Source of the DNA: Henningerozyma blattae CBS 6284
Lineage: Eukaryota; Ascomycota; Saccharomycetes; Saccharomycetales; Saccharomycetaceae
Assembly: GCF_000315915.1 (NCBI RefSeq)
Contig: NC_020187.1
Location: forward strand, 992,001-1,056,000
Direction of reading: 5' to 3'
DNA length: 64,000 bases
Part shown: piece after piece, positions 1 through 11,502 of the stretch
Numbering within the stretch: the first letter of the stretch is position 1
Layout: every line of letters starts with the position of its first letter
The notes under the pieces: generated by a model
What the model was told of the DNA's origin: nothing
The model's database searches: none
The model's input: only the letters and a program-made list of their open reading frames with translations
Position numbers and translations under genes: made by a program

Positions 1-2463
1 AAAGACAAATCTCCCCCAGCAAATGAAGGTAGTGGCAGCAAGTCTGGGTCTTCTTATAATACTGCAAACATGTCTGGTAGCTGGAAAGATGATGCTCAAC
101 AAAATGCCGTTGGCTCATCATCCGAGTCAAGAAAAAGAAGATCATCTATGAGCCATAAGAAAGACTTCCCAGACCCTAAGAAATCTCGTATATGGGCTGA
201 TAAAACCGGGACTTTTAAAGTTGAGGCCCAATTCATTGGTTGTAAGGATGGAAAAATCCATTTACATAAGGCTAACGGTGTAAAAATCGCTGTACCAGCT
301 GGTAAATTGTCAACAGAAGATATTGTGTATGTTGAAAGATTAACAGGGTTTAGTTTGAACAAATATAAAGACCAACCTAGATCTAACCAGGAAAGCTCTA
401 GGGATGATGGACCTGAAAGAAGAATGAGAGAAAGAGAACAAGAAGAAAAAGAATACGATAGAAAACTAAGAAATAGAGAATTAAGTGAATTGAGAAGAGC
501 TAGAGAAGCTTTGGATCAAGAAAGGGAACGGTTAGAAAACCAACCGCCAGCTAAGCCATTGAGACCACAACAAGATGATAGACACAATGCCGACCGTTCT
601 TACCCGAGCAATAACAGAAAGAGTAATTATGATTGGTTTGAATTCTTTTTAAATTGTGGTGTAGATGTTAGTAACTGTCAACGTTATACCACTAATTTTG
701 ACAAAGAAAAAATTACAGAGGATATGATGGAAGATATCAATAATTCTATGCTAAGAACATTAGGGCTACGTGAAGGGGATATTGTAAGAGTTATGAAATT
801 CTTGGACAATAAATTTAACAGAAATGTTTCTCCACAACCAGCACCGGCAGATAATGCACCAGCTAATAACACTGGTATGTTTACTGAAGCAGATGGTTCC
901 TTAAAGGTTAATAATAACCAATCGACTCCACAAGTTGCTCAACAGTTGCTTCCTCAGTCACAGCCACAACCACAACCTCCAATTCAAGCACAACAACCTG
1001 CCCCATCACCAGAACCAGCTGCGGCTCCTGCACCAGCACCAGCAGTTGTAACAACAGATGATGATGCTTGGACAACTAAACCAGCTGCGAAGTCAGAACA
1101 TGTCGCCAACCAATCAGACTTTACAGGCTCTATGCAAGATTTATTGGATTTACAACCTTTAGAACCATCTAAAAAACCTGCTACAATTACTTCCTCTAAT
1201 AATACTACACCAGAACCTAACTTGAAACTTTTACAACCCGTTAAAACTGCAACGGTAGCTAAAGAAGAACCTAATGTTGCTACTACTACCACTGCCACCG
1301 CTGCTGCCACTGCTACTGAATCTTCTATTCCATCCAATTTAGTACCGTTAGATCCATTCAAAACTGGTGGCAATAATTATCTACCATCAAATACGACATT
1401 CGTTTTGATGCCATTTACAACTGGTAGTGCAATGCCTGCTCAAATCACAGGCGGTGTGATACCTCAAACTACATTTGGTATGCAACTAACTGGGGGTGTT
1501 ATGCCAACCCAAAGAACAGGTGGACTGATTCCAATTGCAACAACCGGTGGTGCAATGCCTCAAACAACGTTTGGCACCCAAGTTACTACCAGTGCTTTGC
1601 CATTACAAACAACTGGTGGTCTGCTACCTATTTCAACTACTGGGGGGCTTATGCCACAAACTACCTTTGGAGCTATCCCTCAAACGTCATTCACTGCAAA
1701 ACCAGCTTCTACCATTTTACCAACCCAAACTACAGGAGGCTTCATTTCTGCTAGTCTAACGGGTGGTGCAAATATTCCATCGACATCATTTAATGCACCA
1801 CCTGCAGTTGCCACTGTTTTACCAGTGCAAAAAACTGCTAACGGTTTAATTCCTGCTAATCCACTAGGAATGCCATCTCAGTTAACTGGGGGACTTAATC
1901 CTCAAACTAGTTTTGGTGCCCAGTTAACAGGAGGGGCAATGATGCCTGCTACTTCATTTGCTACTCAAATGACCGGTGGGGCCATGCTACCCGCAACTTC
2001 CTTTACTAGTCAAATGACAGGGGGTGCAATGATGCCACAAACATCGTTCAACAACCAATTTTCTAGTAGTATAGCTCCAATTCAGAATAATATGATGAAT
2101 CCTATGAACAAACCTGCAACTTCATTCGGTACCCAATTTACAGGGGGTGCAATGCCCATGCAAAATAATATGATGAATCCTATCACTCAACCTCAAACAT
2201 CTTTTGGAATGCAACCTTCTGTTAATGGCTTTCAACCAAAATCACAATTCGGTGTGAACTTACAGAGAACGGGAGGTGCCATGAATCAATTAACTGGTAG
2301 TGCTATGGGTAATATTACACAAGGCTTACAAAATACCTCAATATCCCAACCTCTTCAAACACAGCCCACTGGTATGGGCTTTGGTAATGCTCCTACTCAG
2401 CAACAACAACAAAATACGGCTAATGTGTTCAATGCTTCCGTGAGCAATCCTTTTGGATTGTAA
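1..2463 (+). CDS. SLA1: Sla1 endocytic adaptor, C-terminal part (5' end outside window)
   Basis: The frame is open from base 1, so the start lies to the left; about 820 C-terminal residues are present, against about 1244 for the whole S. cerevisiae protein. Sla1 acts at cortical actin patches, linking NPFxD cargo, clathrin and Las17 during endocytosis. Visible in order: a basic SHD1-like block (about nt 205-360, beginning [13 protein letters not shown]), a charged coiled-coil stretch (about nt 400-540), a SAM-like SHD2 domain (about nt 625-815), a Pro/Ala/Gln-rich linker, a clathrin-box-like [10 protein letters not shown] (about nt 1135), then many QLTGG/QTSF repeats of the LxxQxTG type that Ark1/Prk1 kinases phosphorylate. 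The gene converges on HIR1, as YBL007C does on YBL008W. Identity is secure; the N-terminal SH3 domains are not in view. Confidence 0.95.
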   Translation, partial: KDKSPPANEGSGSKSGSSYNTANMSGSWKDDAQQNAVGSSSESRKRRSSMSHKKDFPDPKKSRIWADKTGTFKVEAQFIGCKDGKIHLHKANGVKIAVPAGKLSTEDIVYVERLTGFSLNKYKDQPRSNQESSRDDGPERRMREREQEEKEYDRKLRNRELSELRRAREALDQERERLENQPPAKPLRPQQDDRHNADRSYPSNNRKSNYDWFEFFLNCGVDVSNCQRYTTNFDKEKITEDMMEDINNSMLRTLGLREGDIVRVMKFLDNKFNRNVSPQPAPADNAPANNTGMFTEADGSLKVNNNQSTPQVAQQLLPQSQPQPQPPIQAQQPAPSPEPAAAPAPAPAVVTTDDDAWTTKPAAKSEHVANQSDFTGSMQDLLDLQPLEPSKKPATITSSNNTTPEPNLKLLQPVKTATVAKEEPNVATTTTATAAATATESSIPSNLVPLDPFKTGGNNYLPSNTTFVLMPFTTGSAMPAQITGGVIPQTTFGMQLTGGVMPTQRTGGLIPIATTGGAMPQTTFGTQVTTSALPLQTTGGLLPISTTGGLMPQTTFGAIPQTSFTAKPASTILPTQTTGGFISASLTGGANIPSTSFNAPPAVATVLPVQKTANGLIPANPLGMPSQLTGGLNPQTSFGAQLTGGAMMPATSFATQMTGGAMLPATSFTSQMTGGAMMPQTSFNNQFSSSIAPIQNNMMNPMNKPATSFGTQFTGGAMPMQNNMMNPITQPQTSFGMQPSVNGFQPKSQFGVNLQRTGGAMNQLTGSAMGNITQGLQNTSISQPLQTQPTGMGFGNAPTQQQQQNTANVFNASVSNPFGL

Positions 2464-2728
2464 TGAGTTGTAAGTGTTTATAATTTCGGGTTTATCATAA
2501 TTGTTTTTTACTTCATATATAATATCAGCCTTGTAAGATACTTTTCTATAATTATGTGTATTTATATTTTCAAAATAATTGATTTATAGTCGCTTTATTA
2601 TTTTATTAGCCGTGCCGTCTACACAATAGATGGAGGCATTTAGTAAACTCATATACAATAGAAACAAATTTCATGCTATATTATAATATTACATTGTTTA
2701 TATATTTTATCTATTCTTATAGAGATAT

Positions 2729-5278
2729 CTAAGTTGTTGAGGTACTATCATCCGTCCAACAACCTAAATCTTTCGACCATGTATATGTGTTAGCATTTGT
2801 GAGATTTAGAATAACATTTTCTGATGGACTGACAGATATGTTTCGTATCTTCTTATTTACTCTTACTTTATTACCCTCAACAGGTTCCTTGAATAATACA
2901 GGCATGACTGGGATATTTTTGTGTACAGCCTTAAATGTAGTCAAATCCCAAACAAATATTAATCCACGTTCTCCGAGGCATATTAGATATTGCTTATCAA
3001 TTCTCATTTTAACTATTTTATGACCCAAGCTTATCATAGGCATTTTGTGTCGGCCATTTAAAGAGAAGAAAAAAAGAGAGCCATTGGCTGTGCCAATACA
3101 CCAGCAGTTATTTATTACTGAACCTATTGCACAAATAATAACCTCAGGTAGATATACTTCAAGGACTCTCTTCCCACTATGATAGCCAAGCAACTTAGTA
3201 GGATTATCTTGGATAGCTTCCCTATCAAATTGGATCGATCTTTCTACTCCATTTCTTATTTCTAGAACGTACATTTCTTCTAGGTCCCCACATTGAATTA
3301 AGACTGCATCTGTATCCAAAATAACATTAGGGTATTCCACATACCGAGAATTTGGTTCCTCACTCCATACTTTTTCGTAGGTAAATTTCGAATTTAATGT
3401 TAAGCTGGGACTGTTGCCAAGTTCTGTTGGTTCTGTAATATTTGCTAGATTATCTTGGTTAGGAACCTTTTCTGTATCTTTATTTTGAGAATCTTCATCA
3501 ATTGCACCGTCGGTATGGTCTGTAGATTTTGATAATTCTCGTTCTCTAGTACCCATTATTAAGGTATGAATCCCAAGCCTAGGAATATTAATCGATGAGG
3601 ATCCAATTTTACCCTTATTTGCTAGAAGTGATAGTGGTGAAAGTTTGTTTAAATTTGATTTATTACGTTTTGCAATATTATCTACCGAAGTAGAAAGTTT
3701 TTGGGTTGCTACCTTCTTATTAGGAGAATGTTCAGAAGAAATGAGCATAGGAGCAACCCTTTTTTTACCGTTTTTAATAGTTGTTGTTTGTGATTTACCA
3801 TCTTTTTTTCTTTTTGGAACTAGAATATTGATTTTTTCAGTTGTTTTAGTAGGCAGTTCAGATGCTTTCTTATCAGTGAGAGTGCCTAAATTCTTGTTTT
3901 CATGAGTCATTCCCACTCGTTGTGATAATAAATCTTGCGTTTGCTTGTTTGAAACCAGTTGCTGTTCAAGTAGATTTTTTGATTTTGCAGATTTTAAGCT
4001 AATTTCTTTTTCTGCTTCCCCCTCTAATAATAATTGTTTCACACTTTCTGGGAACTCTAAAGAATCTTTATCGACACCATATCTATGCAAATGCTCTATA
4101 TTCTTCTCAATAGAAATCGGTATTCCAAGTTCATTTTTTTGAAGAAGAAGTACAGTTATTGTGCCATCTAATGATGTCACAAATAAAATATCGCCGTCTG
4201 GATTCCAACACATATCAGTTATTGATTTGGTTGCAATGTCGTATGCAACAAATATAGGCCTTGCTCTACTGGTTGACCAAACTGCCAGAGTTTTATCTTG
4301 ACCAGCAGTTGCAATAATAGAGTCTACTTTATCATTTTTTGTAAATTTTGATTTTTCATTATCCTTTTGTGAATTACTAGAGCCTTTATTACAACTTTTT
4401 TCAACTTCAAACAATCTTGGATTAAACCGTGCTACCTCAGTTGGGGCATCATGGCCAATTAACGAGACACTAGTATCCCAATTACCTCTATTCACAATGA
4501 CAACCGAACTAACGGGCCCATTTGTAGCGTTAGGAACCGCTATATGTTGCCCGTCAGGTGACCACGACAATCTTCTAAAGTAGGTTGTTAAAGGAGACTC
4601 TAGGAAAGGTTCTGTTACAATAGATTCAATAGTGAAAGACATCTCACCTGCTCTATGATATCTAAATATTTTCATAGTTCTGTCATCTGAAGTAGTTGCA
4701 AAATATTTATTTGCTGGATCAAATATAACCCCCTTTACCAATGAATTATGCACATCAAATCTCTTAATTCTTTCGAAGGTTGATCCGTTCCATATTATGA
4801 CTGATCTATCTAGACCTACCGTGACAAGAATGCTAGAATCAGGTGCCCAGCACATATCTTGTATGTCATTATCATGGGCAACTAATCTCCTTCTAACAGT
4901 CCATCTTTCAGTTTCGGGTTCTGATCCAAAGGTTGGTAGAGTTATGTGCTCTTCCTCTAACGTCCATATCAGCAATATTCTGTCGTCAGAACCACTGGCT
5001 AAGTATTTCCCATCTGGAGAAAACTTTAAACAAGTTACAGAGCCAGTGTGCCGGCTCATGCTTGCTAGAGGCCTTTTTAATTCTTCATTAACCACATGAC
5101 TTGTTTTTTGAAATAGATCAGCAGCAATTTTTATATTATCCACTGACCATATTCTTATTTTACCATCTAAACCACCAGTAGCAATTCTTTTGCCATCAGG
5201 GCTAATATCAATAGAATATATTTCAAATCTGCGATGTGTTTCTTGGTGTACCAACCATGGTAGCTTGACAATTTTCAT
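2729..5278 (-). CDS. HIR1: Hir1, WD40 subunit of the HIR histone chaperone complex
   Basis: Encodes 849 residues if started at the first ATG (5278); the frame extends two codons upstream only through a TTG. Hir1 is part of the HIR complex (Hir1, Hir2, Hir3, Hpc2), which deposits H3-H4 independently of replication and represses histone genes in the nucleus. The N-terminus MKIVKLPWLVHQE, followed by ISPDGKRIATGGLDGKIRIW, is the family signature. WD40 repeats fill roughly residues 1-400. A basic KNGKKRVAPMLISS segment near residue 510 resembles the Asf1-binding B domain, and the C-terminal third is the conserved Hira domain. The gene is convergent with SLA1, matching S. cerevisiae. Confidence 0.95.
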   Translation of the reverse strand: MKIVKLPWLVHQETHRRFEIYSIDISPDGKRIATGGLDGKIRIWSVDNIKIAADLFQKTSHVVNEELKRPLASMSRHTGSVTCLKFSPDGKYLASGSDDRILLIWTLEEEHITLPTFGSEPETERWTVRRRLVAHDNDIQDMCWAPDSSILVTVGLDRSVIIWNGSTFERIKRFDVHNSLVKGVIFDPANKYFATTSDDRTMKIFRYHRAGEMSFTIESIVTEPFLESPLTTYFRRLSWSPDGQHIAVPNATNGPVSSVVIVNRGNWDTSVSLIGHDAPTEVARFNPRLFEVEKSCNKGSSNSQKDNEKSKFTKNDKVDSIIATAGQDKTLAVWSTSRARPIFVAYDIATKSITDMCWNPDGDILFVTSLDGTITVLLLQKNELGIPISIEKNIEHLHRYGVDKDSLEFPESVKQLLLEGEAEKEISLKSAKSKNLLEQQLVSNKQTQDLLSQRVGMTHENKNLGTLTDKKASELPTKTTEKINILVPKRKKDGKSQTTTIKNGKKRVAPMLISSEHSPNKKVATQKLSTSVDNIAKRNKSNLNKLSPLSLLANKGKIGSSSINIPRLGIHTLIMGTRERELSKSTDHTDGAIDEDSQNKDTEKVPNQDNLANITEPTELGNSPSLTLNSKFTYEKVWSEEPNSRYVEYPNVILDTDAVLIQCGDLEEMYVLEIRNGVERSIQFDREAIQDNPTKLLGYHSGKRVLEVYLPEVIICAIGSVINNCWCIGTANGSLFFFSLNGRHKMPMISLGHKIVKMRIDKQYLICLGERGLIFVWDLTTFKAVHKNIPVMPVLFKEPVEGNKVRVNKKIRNISVSPSENVILNLTNANTYTWSKDLGCWTDDSTSTT

Positions 5279-5633
5279 CAGCAAATGATAAAGTTGACCT
5301 TAACGTCCAATTAAATAAATATGATTATAGTTTATGATTTGGCGTATTTTTTATTCAAAAGGTAATGTTGTATTATCCATAAACAATTATTTTTTGTCAT
5401 GAGATTCGCTTAAAATAGCATTATGCGGCATACAAAAAACATACCCTATTTTGTTAAATAAATGAGCATTCTTAATTTCATAGAGTGAATATTTAAGCCA
5501 AAAAAGTGTACTATTTAGGCCAATATATATATCTATCTATCTAAGGAGACAATAATTGAAAAGTGAGTTTATTTTGCATAGAAAATCTATTAATTTTGTC
5601 TTATATTATGAAAAAAAATCTATACTTACTATA
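5279..5633. other. HIR1 promoter and KAP122 3' flank
   Basis: AT-rich DNA of about 355 bp between the HIR1 start and the KAP122 stop. It has a short TA/CTAT microsatellite near 5520-5545. No gene relic was recognised, although an ALK1/ALK2-type gene lies near here in S. cerevisiae. Confidence 0.5.
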
Positions 5634-8600
5634 TTACAATGATGGTAATGCATTACAAGTTAACCACCATTCAAGAATAACGTTCCCTGATGCTCTACTG
5701 CCTCTAGCAACACTCAATTTTTTAATAAATAGGTCATTTGCAGTTGGATTATGGCAAACTTGTGGTAGAACATCAATTAGCCAATTTTTAGTTTGCATAG
5801 GGTATTTCCCTATCAACGCTCTAATAACATCAGTGAATGCATTAATATCTGACCTTTGCGTGTGGAAGACACCATACATAACCTGCAATGTAATATTTTG
5901 ACCAAGAGCATTGATTTGCTGTTGTACCGTCTCTAAGTCTTGTTGTGTATATTTCTTATTATTAATCATCTTAGTCCAAAATTTTGTAGTTGCAACTAAA
6001 GTAAATTTCTCCTTAGATGATAATAACTTTAAAAATTCCGGTAAAATAAAAGTTGTCCAATGAGTTGAATGGATTGCCAAAGAAGGTTTGACATCTAATG
6101 TATTATTAACGAAATTAACTGTCATTTGTACTAAATCTGGATCCTTCGCTATAATATCTTGATAAAATGCCAGAAAAAATCTTTCGAACATAAAATCATA
6201 TTCTTGTACAGTTAATAGAGCTTTAAATTGGCATACTAGACGTTCTAGTAAGTAAACAAAATATGGTAGTGAAACACTTAATTCACTAGTAGATAAATGT
6301 TTTATTAGAAATTCCATAATTTCTGGCATGGAAAATCTTAAAAAATGCGGTTCGTCCTCTGGAATTGTAGATGCTTTGCCTAATATCAAACAGCTGATTT
6401 CAACAAATTCTGGTCTTTTACCATATAGGGGATTCGATAGTAGTTTATCCAATATATTTAATACTTTAGCTCTAATTTGTAAGGGATCTTCTGCCCAAAA
6501 TGTTTGGAATTCTTGTAATCTTGGCAACATTAAAGAATCTTCCATTTCATTTTTTTGAATAAACGAAGAACCTAATTCTGAAATACAAGAACATAAACAG
6601 TGGATATAGTTTATTTGGACTTGAACTTGTTGAATATTTGAATTAGCCATAGTTTTTTCAATTAGTTGAATAGTATTAGTAATTAGAGCTAAAACGAAAT
6701 TTGCTTGTTCCTGAGGACCATTAGAGACTAGAACTTGCAGAATGTAGCCAATGGATCTCATCATTTTTTCCCTGGTAAAGTTAGACATATTTGAATTCAG
6801 GTCTAAGATGGAATTTAAAACATTTATAAACTGATTCAAATAACCGGTTAGTTGTTTTTTACAATCTTCACATAATTTCGCAATTGTATTAATAATAAAG
6901 GTCTCTAATTTATCGTTCAAATCTTTAATACCCTGATCATTGGTAGAAATTGCACAGACTTCAAGGCCTTGGAATAGTTTGTCAATTGTCATACTTAATT
7001 GTGCTACATCTGTTTCATAATAACCTGCTAAAGTGCCAATTAAGATGGTACTCGTTTTTACAAAATTTGTTTGCAATAATTTGTTAACTTGATTGGCCAT
7101 TATAATATTAGTATGGCCAGTTTGGAAAAGAAACAAAATATTATCAAAGAATGACTTACTATTTGAGCCAATTATATCACAAATCCATGGACTATCCGAA
7201 AGATCCATATCGACCAATAAAATGTTCAGCAAGAATGCCATAGTCTCAATTTGAAAAATATCTGGGTTAGAGGTGGAATTTTGTGAAATTCCTTCAATTA
7301 AAACGTTTGTCAATCTTGAATTACCTAAGACAGCCCAGAATGACTCAATTAATTCAGAAACTGCAGTTCTGAAGTCGTCGAAAGCATTTATTTCGTTATC
7401 TTCATCAGTATCTTCTAGTAGTTTTTGTTTATTCAATAAGCTGATTTTTGGTAAATAAATATTTAAAACTTGTTGAAATATTTCAATAGCTACATCTGCT
7501 GAATTTTCGTTCATTGATTCTTGCGGTAAATTTGTGTAGCCTTCTGCTAAATCCATCCAGAAATCTACCATTTTAACAGAGAAATATTCTTGTAATACGG
7601 GAGTTAGTGGAAAATTTGTCAATTGCAGTAGAATTTTAATATGTTCTTGTGAATTAGAAGAATTATTATTACCTAAAGTAGTAAATAACTTGTTACAAAC
7701 ATCCAAGGTGTTAATTTGCAAAAAATCTACAATACAATTGGAAAGTTCTCTTAAATCATCATACATTTCGTTTGTAACCATATGCTTCATATATTGCATC
7801 ATCCATTGATTCTTATTGGTTAAGTCATCAAGTGAAACATCAGGAGGTGGTTGAGTTCTTGATACACCCAAAAAGATTACCTCAAACTGATATCTAATAT
7901 CGAAATCTAATAACAAAGCATCATTAGCAAAGACGTTTGCAAAAATTGATACAATTTTTTGAGTTGTTGTATAGTTATCAGTAATACTAGACATTAGATG
8001 TATTAAATTTAAGAAAATTTCATTTAAATCCATTTTCCCATGCGGTGAGACAGTTCTTGCCATTGAAATGTAATTAATCCAAGCAGAAATTGATTGAAAT
8101 AACAAATCATTTAAATCAGTATTAATTATATTAAAATTTGATAAATTAAAATTTAAAATTGTCATTGTTGTAATATATAAATGATTATGAACAATTTCAT
8201 AAATTTGTGAAATAGAATTTTTTTTTGATTGAAATTTAGTAATATCCTCGACGATAATCTCTGTAAAAGTCAAGATCAATTTGTTAAAATGCTTTGATTG
8301 CTGGATAAAATTTATTAATTGATCATAAGATATTTTATTATTAATAGATTGTAAGATTAATTGATTTAAATTTGGATCATTTAAGTTGGACCAGCTTTCA
8401 ACCGAAACACCACTCGAAGGGTCGTTAAAGCTAGATAACAAAAATATTAATGTGTCGATTGGGTTATTCCAAAAATTTGGTAAATTATTATTAATATCAT
8501 CAGATACTTGATTAGCATCATTATTAAGATTTGTAAAAATTAAAGAAGAATTAGACATTAATTTCTTAATTGTATTCCAAGAAGAAGAAGAGCGTCGTGA

Positions 8601-8921
8601 ATTAGTAGTTATATAATTATGCGATAATCTAACTAAATGAGAAATGTTTGCAAAAAATAATTTCCATAATTGATCAATTGAATGAACATTAGTATTTAAT
8701 TGAACAGTTAAAGTTAATGCACCAAAATAACCACAATTTGGAAATTGATTTGGATCTAAGTTTAACAATTGATTGGCTATATCAAACCCATGCTCACTTG
8801 TTTGGATCTTTTGGAAATGCTGTTGAACTCTAACTATATCTAAATCAGTAGTATTATTTGAACGAGTGGTAGGTGCACCTGACAAGGTGTTAACGAGACC
8901 CACAACTTCTTGAATATCCAT
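5634..8921 (-). CDS. KAP122: Karyopherin Kap122/Pdr6, nuclear transport receptor
   Basis: A 1095-residue protein, close to the 1081 residues of S. cerevisiae Kap122. It is an importin-beta family receptor that carries TFIIA (Toa1-Toa2) and other cargo through the nuclear pore and was also isolated as Pdr6 in drug resistance. The N-terminus (MDIQEVVGLVNTLSG; later YFGALTLTVQLN) carries the importin-N helix pattern, and the rest is all-helical HEAT-like sequence with no low-complexity insert. An ATG is present at 8921. The next gene on the same strand is ATE1, as YGL016W and YGL017W are neighbours in S. cerevisiae, supporting orthology. Confidence 0.93.
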   Translation of the reverse strand: MDIQEVVGLVNTLSGAPTTRSNNTTDLDIVRVQQHFQKIQTSEHGFDIANQLLNLDPNQFPNCGYFGALTLTVQLNTNVHSIDQLWKLFFANISHLVRLSHNYITTNSRRSSSSWNTIKKLMSNSSLIFTNLNNDANQVSDDINNNLPNFWNNPIDTLIFLLSSFNDPSSGVSVESWSNLNDPNLNQLILQSINNKISYDQLINFIQQSKHFNKLILTFTEIIVEDITKFQSKKNSISQIYEIVHNHLYITTMTILNFNLSNFNIINTDLNDLLFQSISAWINYISMARTVSPHGKMDLNEIFLNLIHLMSSITDNYTTTQKIVSIFANVFANDALLLDFDIRYQFEVIFLGVSRTQPPPDVSLDDLTNKNQWMMQYMKHMVTNEMYDDLRELSNCIVDFLQINTLDVCNKLFTTLGNNNSSNSQEHIKILLQLTNFPLTPVLQEYFSVKMVDFWMDLAEGYTNLPQESMNENSADVAIEIFQQVLNIYLPKISLLNKQKLLEDTDEDNEINAFDDFRTAVSELIESFWAVLGNSRLTNVLIEGISQNSTSNPDIFQIETMAFLLNILLVDMDLSDSPWICDIIGSNSKSFFDNILFLFQTGHTNIIMANQVNKLLQTNFVKTSTILIGTLAGYYETDVAQLSMTIDKLFQGLEVCAISTNDQGIKDLNDKLETFIINTIAKLCEDCKKQLTGYLNQFINVLNSILDLNSNMSNFTREKMMRSIGYILQVLVSNGPQEQANFVLALITNTIQLIEKTMANSNIQQVQVQINYIHCLCSCISELGSSFIQKNEMEDSLMLPRLQEFQTFWAEDPLQIRAKVLNILDKLLSNPLYGKRPEFVEISCLILGKASTIPEDEPHFLRFSMPEIMEFLIKHLSTSELSVSLPYFVYLLERLVCQFKALLTVQEYDFMFERFFLAFYQDIIAKDPDLVQMTVNFVNNTLDVKPSLAIHSTHWTTFILPEFLKLLSSKEKFTLVATTKFWTKMINNKKYTQQDLETVQQQINALGQNITLQVMYGVFHTQRSDINAFTDVIRALIGKYPMQTKNWLIDVLPQVCHNPTANDLFIKKLSVARGSRASGNVILEWWLTCNALPSL

Positions 8922-9495
8922 GGTTATAATAGTAAGAGTGCCTTATTGAGTAACTAGAACCAATTCTATGAAGAATCACTAATTTATAAAAAAATAATTT
9001 TTTTTAATTTATAATTGTTTTGGTATTAGAAGTCTAGGTATATAAAAATTTAATAATCCGAAATTCTTGAAATTTTCCATATTGATACGCCCGTGCATTG
9101 TCTGATTTTGAAGATGAGCGAAGATCTATATAGCATGAAAATCAGGGCGGCTAGCATATGTTAAAGAATAAACAGAGTATATTTATATCTAAAGGAGGTT
9201 TTGTGAAGCTTAAATGATCTTATTAGATTTTTTTTAATATAATAGGTTAAAGAGTTAGGGATATATTTCATGTCGTAGCAGATGCCGCTACTAACACAGA
9301 AAAATTAGTAACATTGCATTACATTACGTTGAAAACTGGTAGTTACATAAGTATTCATTGAAATTATCAATTACAAATTCATTATAATAGGTAATAAGAA
9401 AACCGTAATGGTATATAGTCTATTTTCATATTAAATAGCTTTTTTTAAAAAAAATAGTAACCAAAAGCAAATTCTTAATTTACATTATGATCCTT
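8922..9495. other. KAP122 promoter and ATE1 3' flank
   Basis: About 570 bp of AT-rich DNA between two same-strand genes. I see no ORF, tRNA or repeat that can be supported. It holds the KAP122 upstream region and the ATE1 terminator region. Confidence 0.5.
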
Positions 9496-10824
9496 TTATA
9501 TAATCACAATCGAGTCTTCCATTCCCAATCTTTTCAAATTAAAGGCAACAAGATTTAATTCATCCCCTTCTCTATCAATACCGCCATATATTCTTAACCT
9601 TCCATTATCACTGTCATATAAAATTAAGCTTGGTGCTAGTTCTTCCTCCCGTTCCAGTGATTCGAGCATATCCTTCAAGTCTATTAGGCCAGGAACTACA
9701 CGCGGCAGAGAGTTATGCACACCTTCATTGAATGCATCATCTGGAGGACATTGTATTCCATATTCTTCTTCCAAGATAGTAGCACTTTCATCAGCTTCGG
9801 CTATTATTGTACCATTCAAATTATTATAGAATATTGGAGCTTGATTTATGGTAGACCCTTTCTCGTAGGTGAATAATTTATTTCTATCATTGTATGTGAT
9901 ATCATCAAGGGGGATGTATGCATGTGTCTTTAAATCTAACAATTCTGCTTGGCCATACGCACTTTTATAACACATCTTTATACAATCATGAATATAATAA
10001 CCCATATAATACCAATCAAGCCCAAATCGTTTTGTTAAAGCTAATTCATGAATAGCACTTAACTTCCCCAGTGAATAGTGCTTATAATCAGGATCATAAA
10101 TAAAATAAACTGAAGATATCCCTGAAGGCATTATATCTAGCACGGCCAATGCTATTAGATTATCTTTATAATAATAGCATTCATGTATTGTACCAAAATA
10201 TGGGGCAACTTTAAAATTGGAATTCTTCTGCCAATTATTCAATTGATTTAATTGTGAATATGATAGTGTATTATGAAAAGGATTGTCACATAAAAATCGT
10301 TTAAATCCAGATTCTGTGGAGTCGTGATCGTTATGGATAGAATCTTGAAATCTTTTAAATAATTCAAATTTTTCCTTAGAAAAATCAGGTTTTGTGAAAA
10401 TAAAATTAAAATCCTTTGAATTTGTCAAATTACAAATCAACTCATCAAAAGATGTGTTTACAATTGGCGGAGCTTCGATAAACTTTGCAAATCTCTTTAT
10501 GGTTTTTTTAAATTCTTTGGTTAGTTTAAAACTATTAGGGGAGGTTCTAATTGTATTCAATCGACAACAATTTCTTAAGTTATCTACTTTATAGAGAAAC
10601 GTCCCCGATCTTCTAAAATTATTATTACATAACGTATCGTATTGCTTTATCGTCATATTTTCGGAATGAAGGCCAATTGTACAATTATTATGATTCTCCT
10701 CAGCAATTGATATGAAATCAGATGTATTATCTTTCTTACCATGACAATAGCCACATTTTGTTGAAGGCTCTTTTATATAAAATGGGGGTGTAATTATTAA
10801 CTTGTTTGCAAAATTTGCAGACAT
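9496..10824 (-). CDS. ATE1: Arginyl-tRNA-protein transferase (N-degron pathway)
   Basis: A 442-residue protein, somewhat shorter than the 503-residue S. cerevisiae Ate1. The enzyme transfers arginine from Arg-tRNA to N-terminal Asp, Glu or oxidised Cys, creating N-degrons read by Ubr1. The diagnostic N-terminal CGYC motif (residues 25-28) and the paired cysteines in LRNCCRLNTIRTSP are present; these cysteines are the reported Fe-S-binding and redox-sensitive residues of the family. The C-terminal half has the GNAT-like fold signature (YYKDNLIALAVLDIMPSG, SSVYFIYDPDYKHYSLG). Start ATG at 10824. The syntenic partner is KAP122. Confidence 0.95.
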   Translation of the reverse strand: MSANFANKLIITPPFYIKEPSTKCGYCHGKKDNTSDFISIAEENHNNCTIGLHSENMTIKQYDTLCNNNFRRSGTFLYKVDNLRNCCRLNTIRTSPNSFKLTKEFKKTIKRFAKFIEAPPIVNTSFDELICNLTNSKDFNFIFTKPDFSKEKFELFKRFQDSIHNDHDSTESGFKRFLCDNPFHNTLSYSQLNQLNNWQKNSNFKVAPYFGTIHECYYYKDNLIALAVLDIMPSGISSVYFIYDPDYKHYSLGKLSAIHELALTKRFGLDWYYMGYYIHDCIKMCYKSAYGQAELLDLKTHAYIPLDDITYNDRNKLFTYEKGSTINQAPIFYNNLNGTIIAEADESATILEEEYGIQCPPDDAFNEGVHNSLPRVVPGLIDLKDMLESLEREEELAPSLILYDSDNGRLRIYGGIDREGDELNLVAFNLKRLGMEDSIVII

Positions 10825-11502
10825 TTAGATACTTCTATTTTTTGTTCCTTAAAATTTTTACGTTAAATTTAAAGATTATTTAAAATTGTTTAAACTGTCA
10901 AAAGAATGTAGTATTAATTTTTATAGTAATTAAGATTTACTTCTTTTCTTATTATAATTGCATTAATTCGTATATTTTATCCGAAATGATAATAGAATTC
11001 GAATTTTTCATCGTTCCGTATACAAAAGAGATATCAAAAAAAAAAATGTTGTGCTGTCTACTAAAAAGTCTTTATTATTATTTTTGAAATATGCATTGCC
11101 TTTTATGCCGTTAAATTTCGTTTATATCTTTTAGTGCTTTTCTTAAATATTTATCTTTCATTGCTTATGTCATAAAATTTTAATATATATATCTATATAA
11201 TTGGTGATATATATATATATCATACAAGTTTTATATGTAATTTAATTGTGTAGTAGTTAGATTTTAAGTAGCAACAAGTTTGAACAGATTGACAATTAGA
11301 TGAGATATAGCTTCACAGGTTCCGAATAATCAAGACTTTACCAAGACTGGTTCTGAAGTTTGGAAAACGTCTCGAAGCCTCTTTTTTTAGTTAAAAAAAA
11401 ATTGGGATGAATTACTACTGTCTATATCAATAAATATGAATAAGCAATCGTATAGCCTAAAAGTAGATGAGGTAAGGGCTGAGTAAGTGGAGTTCCACGG
11501 TC
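10825..11502. other. ATE1 promoter and CKB1 3' flank; JAC1 position is empty
   Basis: About 680 bp, very AT-rich, with a (TA)n stretch near 11180-11225. In S. cerevisiae JAC1 (YGL018C) lies between ATE1 and CKB1. No DnaJ-like frame or recognisable relic is seen here on either strand. Confidence 0.5.

Noticed and set aside
5278..5284. HIR1, FMT1 and CCM1 extended to upstream TTG codons
   Set aside because: Nuclear yeast genes start at ATG; the first in-frame ATG in each case also gives the family N-terminus.
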